NCBI GenBank assembly: GCA_947652605.1
Contig: OX393579.1
Coordinates: forward strand, 22,155,674-22,219,673
Direction: 5' to 3'
Source: Elmis aenea
Taxonomy: Eukaryota > Arthropoda > Insecta > Coleoptera > Elmidae
Length of the DNA stretch: 64,000 nt
In this document: positions 11,401 through 26,400 of the stretch, in pieces
Numbering within the stretch: position 1 is the first letter of the stretch
How the letters are laid out: the number at the start of each line of letters is the position of its first letter
Made by a program: the position numbers and the translations under genes
The notes under the pieces: generated by a model
The model's database searches: none
Seen by the model: the letters and a program-made list of their open reading frames with translations, nothing else
What the model was told of the DNA's origin: nothing

Positions 11401-14400
11401 GGAGCACAAAAATGGGCACCTTATTTTGTAGTGGAAGTTACATCAGTGGCAATTACAAAATATTCAAATATTTTCTACATGAATTAATGATACTTTATAT
11501 TGATTTTTTTTTAATTGTATGCATATAGTTGTGTCACTGAATAAGATGACATGTTTTAAAATTAGAGACAGTAAAACAATTACATAATGTACTTATAAAG
11601 GCTAGTCCAGACTGTAAACAAATGTTTCTGAACAGTGTTCATGAACAATGTTCCCGATGTTGCTCAACAGCTCAACTTTTCTTTCTATTCAGAACTGTTT
11701 CACTAATGTTGCGAAACAAAAAAGCTCTGTTTCTTGTTTCCCGTTTAAATGGAAAACATTGGGAACATTAAACAAGTCTCCACTGGCAAGAAATTGAAGT
11801 ATGACAGCTAGCCTAATCGATTGAGGAATTGATTGTTTAAATGTAGTATTTTTCCAGGATATTTTTCCTCCAATCATAAGCAACATAACTTCGAAATTAC
11901 TTGGTGACATCCTAGTAAAATCTCTAAAACCTGCTCCGTCCAGTGGCGGATTTTGATTTTGTGGGGTCCCAGGCGCAACCTGATCTGGAGGCCCCCTATT
12001 AAGATGGTTCACGAAAATAAACAATGCAGAAAAATCATAATGTTTTTATTTTTAGAACCATCAAAAACATAAACACAAAAATCAAATACGGAAACAAAAA
12101 AATATTCTCAGGTACCAGAAAAAAAAAATTACATTCCCATTTAAAAGAAAAAATCCCATCTCAGGTAAAAAAAATCACAGTAAAATTCTGCATCATACAG
12201 TACAGGTGGTCCAAATTCGATGGGACTACAATGGGTATCTCACTTAATAGTCAAGATAGAGAAACGCTTAAATTACCAAAAATGTGCAGTTTTTTTAGAA
12301 CAAACTCAGAACAGTTTTCAAAAATATTCTATCCTTTCCGGTTTTTGAATTATTAATGAAAAACTGTTTTTTTGTTATATTTATAATGTGTCATATCTCC
12401 TTTATTGTTTTAAATATCGAAAAAGTTTATGAAGATAATTTTTAGATATTTTTATGTAGATTTTGATACTTGAAAAAAAGTTACCCTCGCCGTTAGAAAG
12501 TTGTGACACAAACTCACCTTTTTTTAAATGGAAGCTATAGTTGGCTATGACCTATTTAAATTCCTTATTTTTTCCCTTTCCAAATATATTAGGGTTGATG
12601 TATTTATTTTCAATAATACGCAAGTTACAAAGGTTTTTAAAATTTTTTAAAGATGAGAAACATAAAGCAGTTTGTGAAAACAAAGGAAAATCGGAAATAT
12701 AGAATATATTTGACAACAATTCTGAGTTTGTCCCAAAAAACTGCACATTTTTGGTACGTTAACCGTTTCTCTATCTTGACTATTAAGCGAGATGCCCATG
12801 TAATCCCATCGAATTTGGACCACCCTGTACAGTACATCGGCTTGCAGTGCACTGTAATCAGATGCAAGCAGGGTTGCAAGTTTTGGCGATTTGGAAACAA
12901 ATTGGCTATCATTTTTGTTTAATTTCACTTTTTTTTTTTTTTTAAATTGGCATCAATGGCTATTACACAATACCCACTATGAAAATAGGTTTTAGAAGAT
13001 ATTACAATTTGCCTACAATTATTATTTTATAATTCTCATATTAATAGACAATAAAAATTTAATTTTGGTTTTTGAGGATGACGAACCCAACGATTCTGAG
13101 GCCCCTTTTTGCCGAGGCCCGAGGCGCGCGCCTCATGCGCCTGTGCGGTAATCCGCCACTGGCTCCGTCCTCAAATTTTAGGTCTGTCAAAAGCTCATTG
13201 CCATAACTGGTGCCTTTCATTAGTGCTTTCCGTATCCACCACCTTCTTCTTTTCTTCTCTTCATTCCTTCGACCGTTAAATAAAATAAATAAATTGGCAG
13301 CACAAATTCCTGCAATAGCCTTACTGGACATGATAATCACTTGAGAAACACCGAAACACTGTCTTACGTCTGGATGCGTAACAATGTATACAGATTGTTC
13401 CGAAACAATGTTTCGTCTCTATTTAGACACAATATTGTTCAGAAACATTGTTTAGGCTGGACTAAACCTAAAGGGTATGGTTTTGCTTTTCTTAAGAGTT
13501 ATGAAGGTGCTTAAATTGAGATAAAGTTGCATAATTTAATTTAAACCTTAAAAAGAAATTACCATAGTGCTCTTAGCTTACATTTAGAGATTGATACATT
13601 CTCAAAACAACGTTTTATTTGCTTCACACTTGTTTCAATAGATTTTGTGTGAATTGTTTCATCTTAGACCATCTACTTTGTTATTTATATTGTAGACGCC
13701 ATATTGGATTCGTGCATTGAAAGATAATTTTTAAAATTCGGCTCTTATGATATACTCCTAACATGCAATTGTTAAAATTTTACTACAGAATAAAAAAATA
13801 TTTACTAAAAAATCAACATTGCCATGAAATATCTATCGAGCTACAACAAACAGTTTTTCTTTAATTTTTCTTAATTAATGTTTAAAATAAGAGGGCTTTA
13901 GCCTTAAGCATATCTTTTTTCTTGTTTTAATCCAGCAACAAATTATGCAACGTTTTCCCATTTTAACAGCCTTTCAAACTTTTAAGATAAGCGAAACTCC
14001 TTAGTGGATCGACTTTAGAACCCTGTTGTGTGTAAAAATATTAATGTGTAATTTATTTAGAAAATGTTGTACTCATAAGCTTGCGTACATATCCATATGA
14101 AATCTGAGAAAGTTTAATAAGACTAGATTTATAACAATTTTTTTTTTTAAAGTTCAAATCTGTATTTTGATATGGGATATGGGACTATTATGCTTGCAAA
14201 ATGTCTACTTCGTGGATGTAGGTACTCTGTAAATGGGTCAACATGATTGGCTGCCTCACGCTTTATTTATCTTTGTTACACGGTATTACTTCATTAATTA
14301 CTTAAATTGACTAGGAAATTAGTTTACAGTGTCTCATTTTAAAGCTTAATAACGAATTTGAAAGTCAGTTGACTGATCAAAAGTTTTACTTAAAAGGTAG

Positions 14401-17400
14401 TGAAGCTGTTATTTTTTTTAAATATCTTGTACATAGTTGTTTTTACATATATTGTTATAGCCTTCTGTATCTTAATAAAATTGAATAACATGGTTTTTTA
14501 AAACACCACAATACCTACGTGATATGTAACGGTAAATAAATTTGCAAATCTTGAAAAAAAAAGTGTTATAATTCTTAAACTGGATATCAATTTAATTTTG
14601 CTCTTATCTAATAATTTCTTATGTTTTTATAGAAATGTTCAGACTACAAAGCATCGGATGTTCCAACATTTGCTAGAACTGAACCTCCTGACACACAAGT
14701 AAGTAATCTTATCACAATTTTTAAAATATTAATAATAATTAGGGTCAATTTTTATCATCGATTTGGTTATTTTTACATATTGTAAATATCTCTTTAAATC
14801 AATATAACATATTTTAGAACGACTTATCTATAAATGCACATAATAATTAAACAATAGAAAGTACATTTCGTTGGGCTGTAACATTACAAACTACATAATG
14901 GAGAAGGCACTCTTGACACACAATGATGTAATGTGGCGTGACATTGCACGCATAAAATGATGTAACGTAATTACATTTGAAATAAAATTCAAAGAAGATT
15001 AGTGAAATGCATCAATAGTATATTTTATGACGTGCATGATGATGCTCAAAACAATATGACATTATATACCCATAGACTCAACCTCTGGCACCAAAAATCT
15101 GAAATTACTTTTAAAATAACAAAATCCTGAATAGTTGAGGTGTAGGGTTGTTCATTTAAACAAATGTTACAATTCACCATACACATGATCATGTGATATA
15201 CATAAAACAAAAAACTAATATATGACATAACATATAGCTTATGAATTGTGACAATAATTACACAAACATTATAAATCAAAATAAAAATTAAACAAATACT
15301 TGATATAATGTGCTGCACAGCAGGCCAATACAACGTATTAAAAAATAATTTGTTTTGTATCACAGTAACAAAACAAATGACTGGTGTGACATAACGTAAA
15401 ATCACCATAAAAAACAATTCGTCAAGATGATAATTGCATACATGCCACACAGTATTAAATTAAAACTTATTTTTGTATTATAAGTTACCATAAAATGGAA
15501 TGTGATAATAAAAAAATTAATCTAATTCACTGTTACATACGATAAGTGCCAAATGAATGTGTCTCACAGTCAAAAGACAAATTTAAAACTGAAACATTAT
15601 TATTAATTGTAAGTTACAAACCAAGTAAAATAAGCTACAATCAAATATAACAAACAACACAATATGATAATACAACACAAAGTTTTGAACTAAAGTGTAA
15701 TTATGTACTACCAAAAATGGCAAAATAAATAATGTACATGATATAAATACCACATTACAATGAAACACGTCAACTACATCATATTGGTATAAGTACCATA
15801 AGTGACAAAACAATAGAACACAAACTAAAACATATTTATGTGTTTTAAATGACAAAACAAGTGAAGTATGAGACTTTTAACACATGACATACAACACAAA
15901 ATGACCATAAAACAAAGTTTTAAATTAAAGCATATTTATGTATCACAGTTTACTAAACAAATAACATACACAGATTGAATAATGAAACATTTCAGCTTCA
16001 TCATATTCAAATACCATAAGTGTAAAAACAAACCCTTGACATAACATGTAATGCAGTGTCACAATAAAACACAAAGTTTAAACTAGAACATATTTGTGTA
16101 CTACAAGCAGTATAAGCGACAAAGCAAATACTGGACGTAACTCATAACATGTAAAGTGGTATTATTATAAGACTAGGGTTGCCAGATGTCCCGGTTTTCC
16201 GGGATTGTCCCTATTTGGGGCCTCAACTCCCTGTGTCCCAAAAAGAGATTTCAGGACCGTCCAATATTCCTGTTGAAAAAACTATCACCAGTTCATTTAA
16301 CAACTGAAATTTTTTAATCCGCAAAAATTCAGATTTTTATTTTCAAAACTAGAAAAGTTATTAAACAAAATAAAAAATTGCAAAATTTGTAATTTTGCCT
16401 TTATCAAGTTAACTATTAATTTATCAAAACATCTAAACATTGTACAGGGTGGTCCAAATTCGATGAGATTACATGGGTATCTCGCTTAATATTCAGATCG
16501 AGAAACGCTTAAATTACCAAAAATGTGCAGTTTTTGAGACAAACTCAGAAACGTTTTCAAAAATATTCCATCATTTCCGGTTTTTGAATTATTGGCAAAA
16601 AAGTGTTTTTTTTTTGTCATATTTATAATGTGTCATATCTCCTTTTATAAATTTTTTGTAAATATCGAAAAAAATTATGGAGATTATTTTTAGATATTTT
16701 TGTGTAATATCAAATTGTACTTTAAAAAAATTTACACTTGCCTATAAAAAGTCATGACACAAACTTAGCTTTTTTTATATGGAAGCTATAAATGGCTATA
16801 ACCTTTTTAAGTTCCTATTTTTTTCTTATTCCAAATATATAAGGGTTGATATTATTTCTTTCGACACATTTTTGTAATCATGAAAGTTTTCACTTCCTCA
16901 ACATATTCTGAAGAAACAATTGCATTGTTTACAATCTGCCCAAAAAAAAACTCTTGTACCAATTTTAAATGATGAAACAAAAACATTCACAACAAATTCT
17001 GCTGCAATTTACAAACCAACCTAACAATGCCTTAATAAAAATGAAGCAGTAAGAATATTGTCACATACTTTATTTAACTATTTAAAAAAAAAAAATTGTG
17101 CTTAGGTAATAAAGATCAACTGCTTAATTAAAATATAACATTAAAGTAATAATGTTAAAATTGTACAAAGTTATAAATGCTTTGTAATTTATGAATTATA
17201 AATTTTAGAAGTTATAATCCAAAACAATCATTTTATATTAAAACAATATTCTCCTACAATTTGATCATTCTTTGTATTTGTTTATAGGTGACAAAGTCTG
17301 TGATATCTTTATTAATCTACTATGGATGGTTTAAGTTCTCAATTATACATGAAGATGGTTGGCAATCGGTGGCAGATTCATTGGTGGCTCAAGCTAAAAG

Positions 17401-20400
17401 CAAAAATATGACTATAAATGATAAAGTGAGTTTTGCTGATCGCCACAAATGTTGTGAAGAAAGCAAAGAATGCTGTAAAAGTGGCTATTACTATCAGATT
17501 GTCCAAAATACAAAAATTAAGACGAGAAGTAAGTTGTTATCAATTTCATTTTAATCATGTGCAATGAGTCATTTCAAATTTATTTTTTCAACCACTCCAT
17601 ATTGTACCTCCGCACTTTACTTATACTTAAAATATACAGTAAAGAAAACAAAAAAGTTGTTGAGTACCTGTGAAAAGTATAACCTTAATTATTTTTTATA
17701 ATCGAAAAGTAAATAATAATTTTTGACTCGTATACATATATTTTTTAATAACGGTGCTATATATATTTTACTAACGTTGCTATATTTTTTATCAAATATT
17801 TTTATCGTAGTTTACGTATTTTTGGGTACACCTTTTTCATTAATCCAACTTATGGAAGCTATGCAAACATCACAGTTATTTGATAATGGAGAATACATGG
17901 TCATATATGTGGATATGAACACATATTCCACTAAAGAAGCATCAAAGTTCCTATGGAGTAAGTTTATAATTGTAAATTTAAAATATTAATTTGTTATTGC
18001 GTAATTGCGTTATATTGGCAAAATTTATTGTGAGACATTTTAATATATTTGGCTGCGTGTTTACATTTCTTACAAGGTATTTTTTCATAAGCTACTGTTA
18101 TAAACATACCAAAAAGGCAAGTTATTGATAAAAACTCAGTTGTTATAATATCATCAAATGAAGGCAAACATTTTGATACACAACAAGAAATTATTTTCAA
18201 GAATGTAGTTTGTCTACTTTAAATTAAAAAAATTTACCTTCATTGTATTAGAAATTAATTATTAACAATTATTTTTTGATTTACATTACTGTTTTGTAGC
18301 TTGTTTTAAGTATCATAAATTCAAATTAAAAATTTAAACAATTGAAGATGTACCTATAAGGGATTCTGAGTCTCGACAATTTTTAAAGTCCCGGGACTCG
18401 AGACATTTTTTATCAAAGTCCCGGGAATTCCCGGGACTTCGAGACTTTTGCGAATTTTATTTACTAGAAAATCGTGGTATAACCCGTCAAAAATGACGGA
18501 AGATTTTATAAGGTGCAAGAAAAATGATGATATATTCATGTACTCAAAATTCATCGGCTATTTTCACTGTAAAAAATAAGTTTTCTTGACAGTGACGTTG
18601 TTTCTGAAAGCACCCGCTACATAATATTTAAAACTGCTTCTTTGCACGTATCGTGATCGTGAATCGGTCGTGACAGTTGACAGATATTTTTTTTAAATTA
18701 AACCAAATTCACGGATTTTATTTTTGAAGCATTTATTTTATAAATAAAGTATAGTAGTAGGAGTAGTGTTATAATTTTTAATTAAGTCTACATTCTACAG
18801 TAAATAAAGTATATATTTCCAAGTAAATGCCTATTTTAAATAAACTTAACAATTTTCATTAAACTTTAAAACATAACAAGCATAAGTAAAATATATTTTT
18901 ACTAATAAACTTAACAATTATCGTTTAGCTTTAAAGCAGACAAAAAATAAACATAAACAATTAAATATGGCAGCCAAAAAATTTAAATAAAGTTAACTAA
19001 ATACTGATTGTTAGTATAAAGTATAAACATAAAAAATTATGAAACAAAATATTTTTGCTAAACTCATGGCAGTAAAATTTGTTTAAAAATAAGAAGTATT
19101 AAAAATTAATTTGAGTGTTCTGTAACATTTAGTCTCGTCTCGAGTCTCGAAGTAAATGTCCCGGGACTCGAGACTAAGAAAGTCCCGGGATTTCCCAGGA
19201 CTTACGTCTCGGGAAATTCCCGGGACAGAATCCCTAGTACCTATACAATTTCACGAAATTCAAGTACACGTGTAGTTTTCAAGTGAAAATAATTGTACTT
19301 ATATTTAAATATACTTTAAGGGAAAGTACCTCTTTTTGAATTTTATGTATTGGTTTTTATATACAGGGTGTTTCTTAAGTATTGCAAAAAAATTCAGGTT
19401 TTTATTTTATTTCTCAAATTTGGATATGTGTAGGAGAATGATACTTGGTAGATGTTTTATATTTATTAAAAGGTTTCCCATAGTAATATTTTTAATCATC
19501 TCCCACCTCCACAGGGGGCTGAAAAGTACGACCCCTGTTGGTTTTCTTATTAGAATTTTTTGTTGGGTTAAAAAAATTTAATTAAAAATATTTTTTATCA
19601 AAGCTTGATTTATTTAGAAACTTTATTTATTCTTTAGTTTATCTCCTAAAACCTACCGTTTTTGAGTAAAAAATAAAATGAGTAACCATGAACCATCAAA
19701 TAATATTCCAAAATAAAACGATTCATTTTGGTGGTTTCCATGGTTTGTTTATGTTCATGTTGGATAGAATTGACGGGTGTGATGCATTTTAAGGTTAACG
19801 CGGCGACAACGCTATAACGCCTGTCAATTCTATCCAACATGAACATAAACAAACCATGGAAACCACCAAAATGAATCGTTTTATATTGGAATATTTGATG
19901 GTTCATGTTTACTTATTTTATTTTTTACTCAAAAACGGTAGGTTTTACGAGATAAACTAGAGAATAAATAAAGTTTCTAAATAAATCAAGCATTAAAGAA
20001 AAATATTTTTAATTAAAAAAATTTAACCCACCAAAAAGTTCTGATAAGAAAATCAACAGGGGTCGCACTTTTCAGCCCCCTGTGGAGGTGGGAGATGATT
20101 AAAAATATTACCATGGGACACCTTTTAATAAGTATAAAACATCTACCAAATATTAGTTTCCTGCACATATCCAAATTTGAGAAATAAAATAAACACCAAA
20201 TTTTACCGCACCCCTTTAGGGGAGTGTAACTTCGAAAGGAGACGTCTAAGGAATTTTTTTTTTTATGAAAGACCCCGCTTAATTTTCGATAAGGAATCAC
20301 CTCCTGATTTTTTTTGCAATATTTAAGAAACACCCTGTATAGCTCTGTAAATTATTAAAACTGAAATTTATTAAATTTTTTTGGTTTGTAGAACCAGAAG

Positions 20401-23400
20401 TTTTTTCAAAATATTCCAATTGCTTACAACATCAAAAAGACTTCCTAAAAAAGGCAAGATCGCTTTTGGTTGTTGTGTCAACACAGCCTACCGATAGTTA
20501 TAAGAATTTTTCAGAAAATGTCAGAAGGTACAATGCGATGGAACCTTTTAATTTTACCACACCTGATGTGCTAAATAAATTTCAAAAGGTAAAGTTTATG
20601 AAAATATCAAACTTTATTTTACTATTTTATTTTATAGTTCGTAACAATATACGCAGCTCATTTGTATGATTCTGTATTACTTTATGCAAGAGCTTTACAC
20701 AAATTACTGAGTGAACAGCCTCGGCCACTAACAAATGAACTGATAGATGAAATAGCTAATAATGGTACCAAAATAGTAGAAACAATTATCGGTCTGGGAA
20801 CATACACAAGTATGTATTTCCTCATGTAAAGTTATGTGAAATATTTTTAACAACAAAATTATAGGTATAAGTGGTGCTGAAATGCAGTTGGATAAAAATG
20901 GAGATTCTGAAGGTAATTTTACAGTTCTGGCGCTAAAACCAGTAAGTCAGGCGAATGCAGTAGTGGCTGATAATTTTACATGTACACACCAGATGGTACC
21001 TGTAGGGCAGTTTCAACAAGGAGAATTGTTTCCAGTGAGTGAGTTACACAGCTTTTGTCTTCATTCACAGAACTAACATTTTACTCCATTTTTAAAAAAT
21101 TTATCTCAAAAGACAAAGTATGGATTTCTTTTTGTATGTTTTTATTGTATATGTACTATGTACATGGTGCACTACTTAATGCGGGCTACTGTAGGTATCT
21201 CCCCTAATCAGTGGCTTTTCTAAAATGTAAATGTGACATTTTTTGCATTGCGATTGTTACATTTTGACAAATAAACAGGTAGTATCAGTTTTTCCATAGC
21301 ACATGTGATTACCAATATATAGCAGTCTACTTTTGATATTCTTATGGCTCCCATATTAGCCATTTACATAGACAGTAATTATTTTTCTCTTCCAAGTGAT
21401 AAATCACTTGCAGAAACAAAATTTGAGCGAAGAACTATTCCGATATAGTAAATTAATATTTTTGCAAGTTACTTCTTATTGAGAAAAAAAAAGCTATGTG
21501 TTTATGTAACTAGTTAATATGATGCCCATAAGAAAATCACTAGCGACTGCTGTATCTAAGTGTGCCATGAAACAATTGGTACCATCAGTTTATTTAGCAT
21601 CTGAAATTATCACAATGCATAAAAATTCAGATTCTTAATTTAAGAACTAGAAAAGATTGTAACTAAAATAAAATATCACAAAATTTAATTTTTTGCTCCT
21701 TTCAAATTGACGATGCATTTTTGTAGAATCCTACAGGTCTTTGTATATTAAATTTTGCAGGTAACCGGTCGGGTCACGGGTCTTCGTATAATAAATTTAC
21801 ATAAATAAAAATCGTGAAGATCGTGGGTTGGGTGCGGCTCAAATAAAGTAGTTGGGTGTGTGGGTCTAACAAACTAAAATCATGCAGGTCTAATAAACGA
21901 AAATTATGAGGGTCAAGTGCGGTTTAAACATTAGCTTTTGTGGGTCCAATAAATAAGACCTGCTCAGAACTCTACTTTATTGTATATGGCTCTTTGCTAA
22001 TTTAACTAAAACTGCAGTTTTTAGAACACGCCAGATCTTTTTAGTGATGCAGGAACGGATCTAGGTTTTTCGGGGCCTAGGACTTATTGAAGTCCAATGG
22101 GGCCCCATTTTTTGTTAGATTAAGAATCTTTAAATTGGGGTTTAAAATTTATTTTTAATAACATCAAAATCAGAGTTGAAATATATTTATTTATGAAATG
22201 GTGTCGAATGACAAACATATCTTATATTAAAGAAAATAAAACAATTTACGCTATAAATTATTATTATTATTTTATTATTAATATTAACTATTTTTTACGA
22301 TACGATAAGTGCTCATTGTTAATAAAAAAAGTATTAAAAATGTATGATTATCATTCAATTGTGGGCCCTTGACACTTGGGGGCCCAGTGCTTAAGCCCTA
22401 TTAGTTCTTATGTAGATCCGCCCCTGTAGTGATGCACCGAGTACAAGAGTTGTTTTATTTTAAAGAATATGTATTGTTAAATTTATAATTATCGAAATAC
22501 CAGGTCAGTTAAATACGATGAAGTATTTCTTTTTGAGAGTGTATTCCGAGGATGCTTTTATGTTGCGAAAAAAGGATCTGTCCTATGCAAAAAATCTTAA
22601 AAAAATTCATATCAGAAACGTTTCCATTGTCAGCCTAGTATTGTTGTTTTTAGGTGTACAAAAGTCTTAAACAAATAGATTGGCCAGGTGGTGAAAAACC
22701 TGACGATGAACCAAGCTGTGGATTTATGAATGAATCATGTCCCAAAACTAACACCCATCGAAACAGCATTATAGCAGCTGGTATTTTAGCCATTATGCTA
22801 TTTTGTGCTGGTGTAATTACTATGAGCATCTATAGAAAGTGGAAAATTGAACAGGAAATCGAAGGTTTATTATGGAAAATAGATCCCCACGAAATTCATA
22901 ACTACTTTGAACATGATGTTGTTGCATCTCCTAGTCGAGTATGTATTAAAATTAAATAAATATCATTATTATTGTCCACATAAACTTAATCATATTCGCA
23001 TCTATAATAGAGTAATTGACTGTTTTTAAATTCATTGGTTCGAATTAATAAAATGGTTAACTTTGCTTCACTTTACTAAATAATAGTTATGTATCTCATA
23101 ACTATTAAAAGGTGTTAAAATATTTGATTAAATTTAGTATAGTAATGACATTTAGTCAATTTAAATTTAGTCAGTAATGTTTGACTACACTTGCTGTAAC
23201 TGTACAAGGTAGTCCAAATTCGAAGTATTGGTAGAATATCTCAGTAACTATACTAGATATCCAATTCATGTTTTTTTTTTAGTGTAATATTTAATTTTGA
23301 TCATCTTGTTTCAGCTTAGTTTAGTTAGTGCAAGTGCAACGTCATTTGAATCTCATGGTGGTGCGCAAGTGTTTGCAACAACAGCGCAATACAGAAGTGT

Positions 23401-26400
23401 AATAGTAAGAATAAAGGAACTAACTTTTTCTAGAAAAAAGGACATTTCACGTGATGTGATGAAAGAAATGCGTTTGTTACGTGAGCTGCGACATGATAAT
23501 GTGAATTCATTCATAGGAGCATGTGTTGAACCTATGGCTCTTTTGCTAGTCACTGATTACTGTGCCAAAGGAAGTTTATATGTATGTGTTAAATACCTAT
23601 TACAGTTCATTTGTCATGCAGTATAATTTTACATCTGCATTTGTTTTAGGATATTATTGAAAATGAAGATATTAAGTTGGATCGGATGTTCATTGCATCT
23701 CTAGTCCATGATCTCATAAAGGTAATTGTTATTTGTTGTTCAATTGTTATTTAATTATTGAATAAGTTATTCATTTCTTAATAATTGATTTTAGGGCATG
23801 TTGTATATACACAATTCAATGTTAATTTGCCATGGAAATTTGAAATCTTCTAACTGCGTAGTAACAAGTCGTTGGGTGTTGCAAGTAACAGACTTTGGAT
23901 TAATAGAAATGCGGCATTGTGCAGAAAACGATAGCATTGGGGAACACCAGTATTATAGAAGTAAGTTTCTTAACATTAATACTGTCACAATTAATGTTTT
24001 TTTGATATTTATAATCGCTTTGTTAAATTTTGTATCCCTTGTTACAAAATGTTATGATTTAATATTTTTAAGGTTTATTTTGGAAAGCACCTGAAATTCT
24101 TAGGAGCCCCAGTGCACATCTTAGAGGAACACAAAAAGGCGATGTCTACGCTTTTGCTATCATCCTGTATGAAATTATTGGTAGGAAGGGACCATTTGGC
24201 ATGACTGGTTTTGAACCAAAAGGTAAATATTATCTACATAAATAACACAAATTAATGACGATTTTTTTTAAATATTTAAATATTTAAATATTCACCACAA
24301 TTTCAAAACTTTCAACGTTCATTGAAATAAGGTGATCAACTGCAAGAGATATGTGGAAATTTATTTTTGCTTTATGGTATTTCTAGGACGGTAATTTTTT
24401 TAAGACCTTTTGATGATTTTGTCCAGCAAAGTTAAAATCTTGTGTATTCTCTTTGAAAAAGTTGGTTACCTTAATTATGATCAGTGTTCAAAAATACATT
24501 ATTAATTTATTTATCATGATCACTATTAATTTAATTATTACGCAAATTCAAATTACGAACTTTAAAAAAAACTAATTTATTAAAAAACAATATTTTTAGA
24601 AAGATTAATAAAACGAAAATAAGTTTTTAATTTCATGCAATATTAAATATAAAATGAAATAGTTTCAAGGTTTTTATTGTATCATGTCCTTTTTTTCATA
24701 AAAACAGCATGCCATATTTTTGAACTGATAGCTTAAAAAAGGAATCTATTGTTTTAAGTCCAACCATAAACAAAATATTGTCTGTTATTCATCTGTTTTA
24801 TATTTATCTCTTTGTATTGTTGTCTGATGTATGGCTCTTTTTTGTTTTGGAGGTATTTATATAGTAAACTGCTTATATTTCTACTAAACCAGGATTTAGA
24901 AATTCCAGATCCAGGTATTACTATTTAATGTGATTTATTTGCAATTCAAAGTAATGCTTCTGTGATAGATTAATTATATTTCATACTACACCTTTCCATT
25001 TTGTTAATTGCTTTTCTTCGTAAAAACAAATACCAAGCAATAATTAATCCTACATACAGACCCATTCATGCAGGGTGTCCCAAATTCGAGTCCAATATCC
25101 CGCTTATCTTTAAGAGTTACCCACTTTTAAATATTTTGTGTTTAAAATTTTTAAAAGTACCTTTTCACATAAAAGTTCAAGGTAATCTATGCTTTGCTCG
25201 GACTGTCATGGCTGCCACTTTGTTTACATGTTAGTGTGCAGCATTTGCATTCAGCTATCATAAAATTTTTGCAACCCATTCACCATACAATTATGTTTAT
25301 TAAATTGCATGTATGTTTGTGAATAATTTTAAATGTCTTCTTATGAATTATCAAGTTTTTTTTAAATTTTATTCCATACTTTTTTTATGAGTTATTTAAA
25401 ATTTAAACTTATAAACAAATTTTTGATTATTCATAACAAAAGACATTTAAAATTATCCATAAACACACATAGGATTTAGTAAACGTAATTGTATAGAGAG
25501 TAAGTTGCAAACCTCTTATGATAGTTGAACGCAAACACTGCACACTAACATGAAAACATATTAGTAGCCATGACAGTCTGAGCAAAGCATAGATTACCGA
25601 ATCAAATAGATATAACAAAGTTGTTGATGTTCCAAATAAATTAAAGGTCTTGAGACAAAATCTTAATGAAACAGCGTACGGGAAATACATTTTTGTAAAA
25701 AGAAAGTGTTTTTCTGTGATATCTACAAAAAAAAATATATTTTTTTTTTCCTGAAAAGCTTCTAAATTAAAAAGGCTGAATATAGAAAACTTATTATGAG
25801 ATTTAAATTCAGCATCAAATCACGGATCTTTGTAGTTCTTAAGGTTAAAAAATTCCAGTTGAGCCTCAAATTTCGAAAACCTTGTATACTTCGAAAAACC
25901 TTGAAAGCAATGAAAAATTGGTAAAAAAAGAATACTTGCTTAAGAAATTAATTAGCAGAATGAAAATTTTTATTAAAAGCGATTTACAAAAACATTTTTG
26001 TTTGCATCTTTCATAAAAAAATTATGTTTTGAAAAGGTTTTAAAATTTATATTTTTTTAAATGTATTTAAACAGCATATCTTTTTTACATACTGTGTCTA
26101 ACAAATTATTCTATTTAACAAATTATGTAGAGGGAAATATTTAGTATATTTCTCCATTACAGAAATAGTTGAACTTGTTAAACAATATCCAATGGAAGGA
26201 GAAGAACCGTTTCGACCTGAATTAGAAATGTTGCTAGATTCAGAAATGGGCTGTGAAGATTATGTATTACAGTGCATGAAAGATTGTTGGGCAGAAAATC
26301 CTGAACTTCGACCTGATTTCGCAAGCATACGCGGAAGACTTAAAAAGATGAAAGATGGACGGTAAGTAATATTAAAAGAAGTAATTAATAACCTTCGTGG

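Larger units (their letters stand above)
11599..13468 (-). mobile_element. PIF/Harbinger element, internally deleted, hosting nested insertions
   Basis: The ends are inverted repeats: TAGTCCAGACTGTAAACAAA at the left and, reversed, TAGTCCAGCCTAAACAATG at the right. TAA flanks both sides (11596-11598, 13469-13471), the 3-bp size typical of PIF/Harbinger. A minus-strand frame codes the N-terminal part of a Harbinger-type nuclease: [13 protein letters not shown], then [11 protein letters not shown], then after the nested h[22 protein letters not shown] and [15 protein letters not shown]. The DDE core is missing, so this copy could not move itself. Confidence 0.8.

Noticed and set aside
12637..12928. 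Overlapping frames on both strands, 89-93 residues
   Set aside because: They lie in the right arm of a foldback element; mirrored versions occur in the left arm. No transposase motif.
15046..15855. Two long minus-strand frames (134 and 90 residues) rich in C, Y, V
   Set aside because: They fall in a degenerate repeat block and have low-complexity composition with no motif.
19336..20333. Paired frames on opposite strands with the same peptide phrases (e.g. [12 protein letters not shown])
   Set aside because: Both arms of one palindrome read on opposite strands; not a gene.
23205..23250. Phrase GTAGTCCAAATTCGA resembling the start of the 12203-type foldback
   Set aside because: Only a few tens of bases, no TA-CAGGG terminus and no arm; too short to call an element.
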